A DNA stretch of 14,953 nt from positions 17,412 through 32,364 of the forward strand of contig DDEV01000016.1 of NCBI GenBank assembly GCA_002336855.1, given 5' to 3'. The notes below the pieces were generated by a model. The model saw nothing but the letters and a program-made list of their open reading frames with translations. It made no database searches and had not been told where the DNA came from. This document shows, piece by piece, positions 14,297-14,953 of this stretch; within the stretch, counting starts at the first letter, position 1, and the number at the start of each line of letters is the position of its first letter. The DNA is from Leucobacter sp. UBA1945. GTDB taxonomy: Bacteria; Actinomycetota; Actinomycetes; Actinomycetales; Microbacteriaceae. The position numbers were made by a program, and so were the translations under genes.

Positions 14297-14953
14297 GTGA
14301 TCGACTCGAAGCCGCGCTACTACACGGGGCGTTTCGTGCGCACTGACCTCGACTGCGACGGCATCTCGGGCACGCCCGACCCGACGTCGCTTGCCGAGGC
14401 GATGCTCGTAGAAAACGGCCGCATCGTCGCGATCGGAAGCCGCGACGACGTGCAAGCACCCGCAGGTGCGACCCACGTCGACCTCGGCGAGGGCTGGGGG
14501 CTGCCCGGGCTCATCGAGCCGCACGGCCACCCATCGGAGTCTGCGGCGCTCATGGGCAACGGCGTGATCGACATTCGCCCCGTCACCCTCGCCCGAGCCG
14601 AGCAGGTCTGGGCGGCCATCAAAAACGCCCTCGCCGCGAGCCCACGGCCCGCTCGTGTGGTCGCGAACGGCTGGGATCCTTTGCTGCAAACCGGCCTCAC
14701 CCCACCGACAATCGGCGACCTCGATGCGCTCGCCAGCGAAGTACCGCTCGTCATCGTGCACAACTCGCTGCACTCCGCCTACTTCAACTCGGCGGCCGCT
14801 CGCGAGGCGGGCATCGACCGAGAAACCCCCGACCCGGTCGGCGCCTCATTCGGCCGCGACGCCTCCGGCAACCTCACGGGGCTCGCACTCGAAGCCGCGG
14901 CGGTGGCTCGCATCGCCGGCCCGGCACTCGCGGCAGCCGAGGCCGACATGCCA
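14297..14953 (+). CDS. second family-3 amidohydrolase (3' end outside window)
   Basis: The first 219 residues of another Amidohydro_3-type enzyme (family members are about 500-560 residues). Visible features are an N-terminal AMLVENGRIVAIGS strand region (35-48), the metal-binding motif GLPGLIEPHGHPS (68-80, with His76 and His78), and later VVANGWDPLL and VIVHNSLHSAYFNSAAAREAGI. The last segment matches the MSRDHHSSWANTAAIEAAGL segment of the amidohydrolase at 10799-12460. The two are thus distant paralogues flanking the regulator pair. The HxH motif is preceded by EP rather than DA, a small departure from the usual form. The start is GTG at 14297, with AAAGGGG five bases upstream. The metal-site residues of the second half cannot be checked here. 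Confidence 0.88.
   Translation, partial: MIDSKPRYYTGRFVRTDLDCDGISGTPDPTSLAEAMLVENGRIVAIGSRDDVQAPAGATHVDLGEGWGLPGLIEPHGHPSESAALMGNGVIDIRPVTLARAEQVWAAIKNALAASPRPARVVANGWDPLLQTGLTPPTIGDLDALASEVPLVIVHNSLHSAYFNSAAAREAGIDRETPDPVGASFGRDASGNLTGLALEAAAVARIAGPALAAAEADMP

Overview
ORGANISM. The window is GC-rich, and its genes are tightly packed with short overlaps, frequent GTG starts and clear Shine-Dalgarno sites. The third codon position is strongly biased to G/C, and lipoprotein and TetR proteins are of actinobacterial style. This suggests a high-GC actinomycete, possibly of the Microbacteriaceae; that placement is an inference from composition and protein style, not from a marker gene. LAYOUT. From left to right: (1) a 3'-truncated NCS2 uracil/xanthine-type permease on the minus strand (1-809). 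(2) A long minus-strand gene chain, read from 12460 down to 980: family-3 amidohydrolase, family-5 solute-binding lipoprotein, two Dpp-type permeases, a fused double-ATPase, a PhzS-like FAD monooxygenase, a DUF3237 protein, a CYTH protein, a 72-residue membrane protein, a DAO-type FAD oxidoreductase and a DUF861-type cupin. The chain is closed by a textbook intrinsic terminator at 924-955. (3) A divergent intergenic region (12461-12648) with two overlapping perfect palindromes. (4) A plus-strand TetR regulator that overlaps a histidine-phosphatase-family gene by 14 bp. (5) A 240-bp spacer with an unusual repeated 12-15 bp motif. (6) The start of a second family-3 amidohydrolase (14297 to window end). 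HOW THE GENES MAY WORK TOGETHER. Gaps in the minus-strand chain are small: 4-bp ATGA overlaps occur at three junctions and most other gaps are under 100 bp. The set therefore looks like one TetR-controlled operon for taking up and breaking down a compound. The importer would bring in a peptide-like or amide-bearing molecule, the amidohydrolase would cleave a C-N bond, and the two flavoenzymes would hydroxylate and oxidise the product. The cupin, DUF3237 and CYTH proteins have no assignable step. The substrate cannot be read from the sequence. A hairpin between the binding-protein and permease genes could adjust the ratio of binding protein to membrane components. No RNA genes, insertion sequences, CRISPR arrays or phage genes were seen, and no gene-free stretch exceeds 300 bases.
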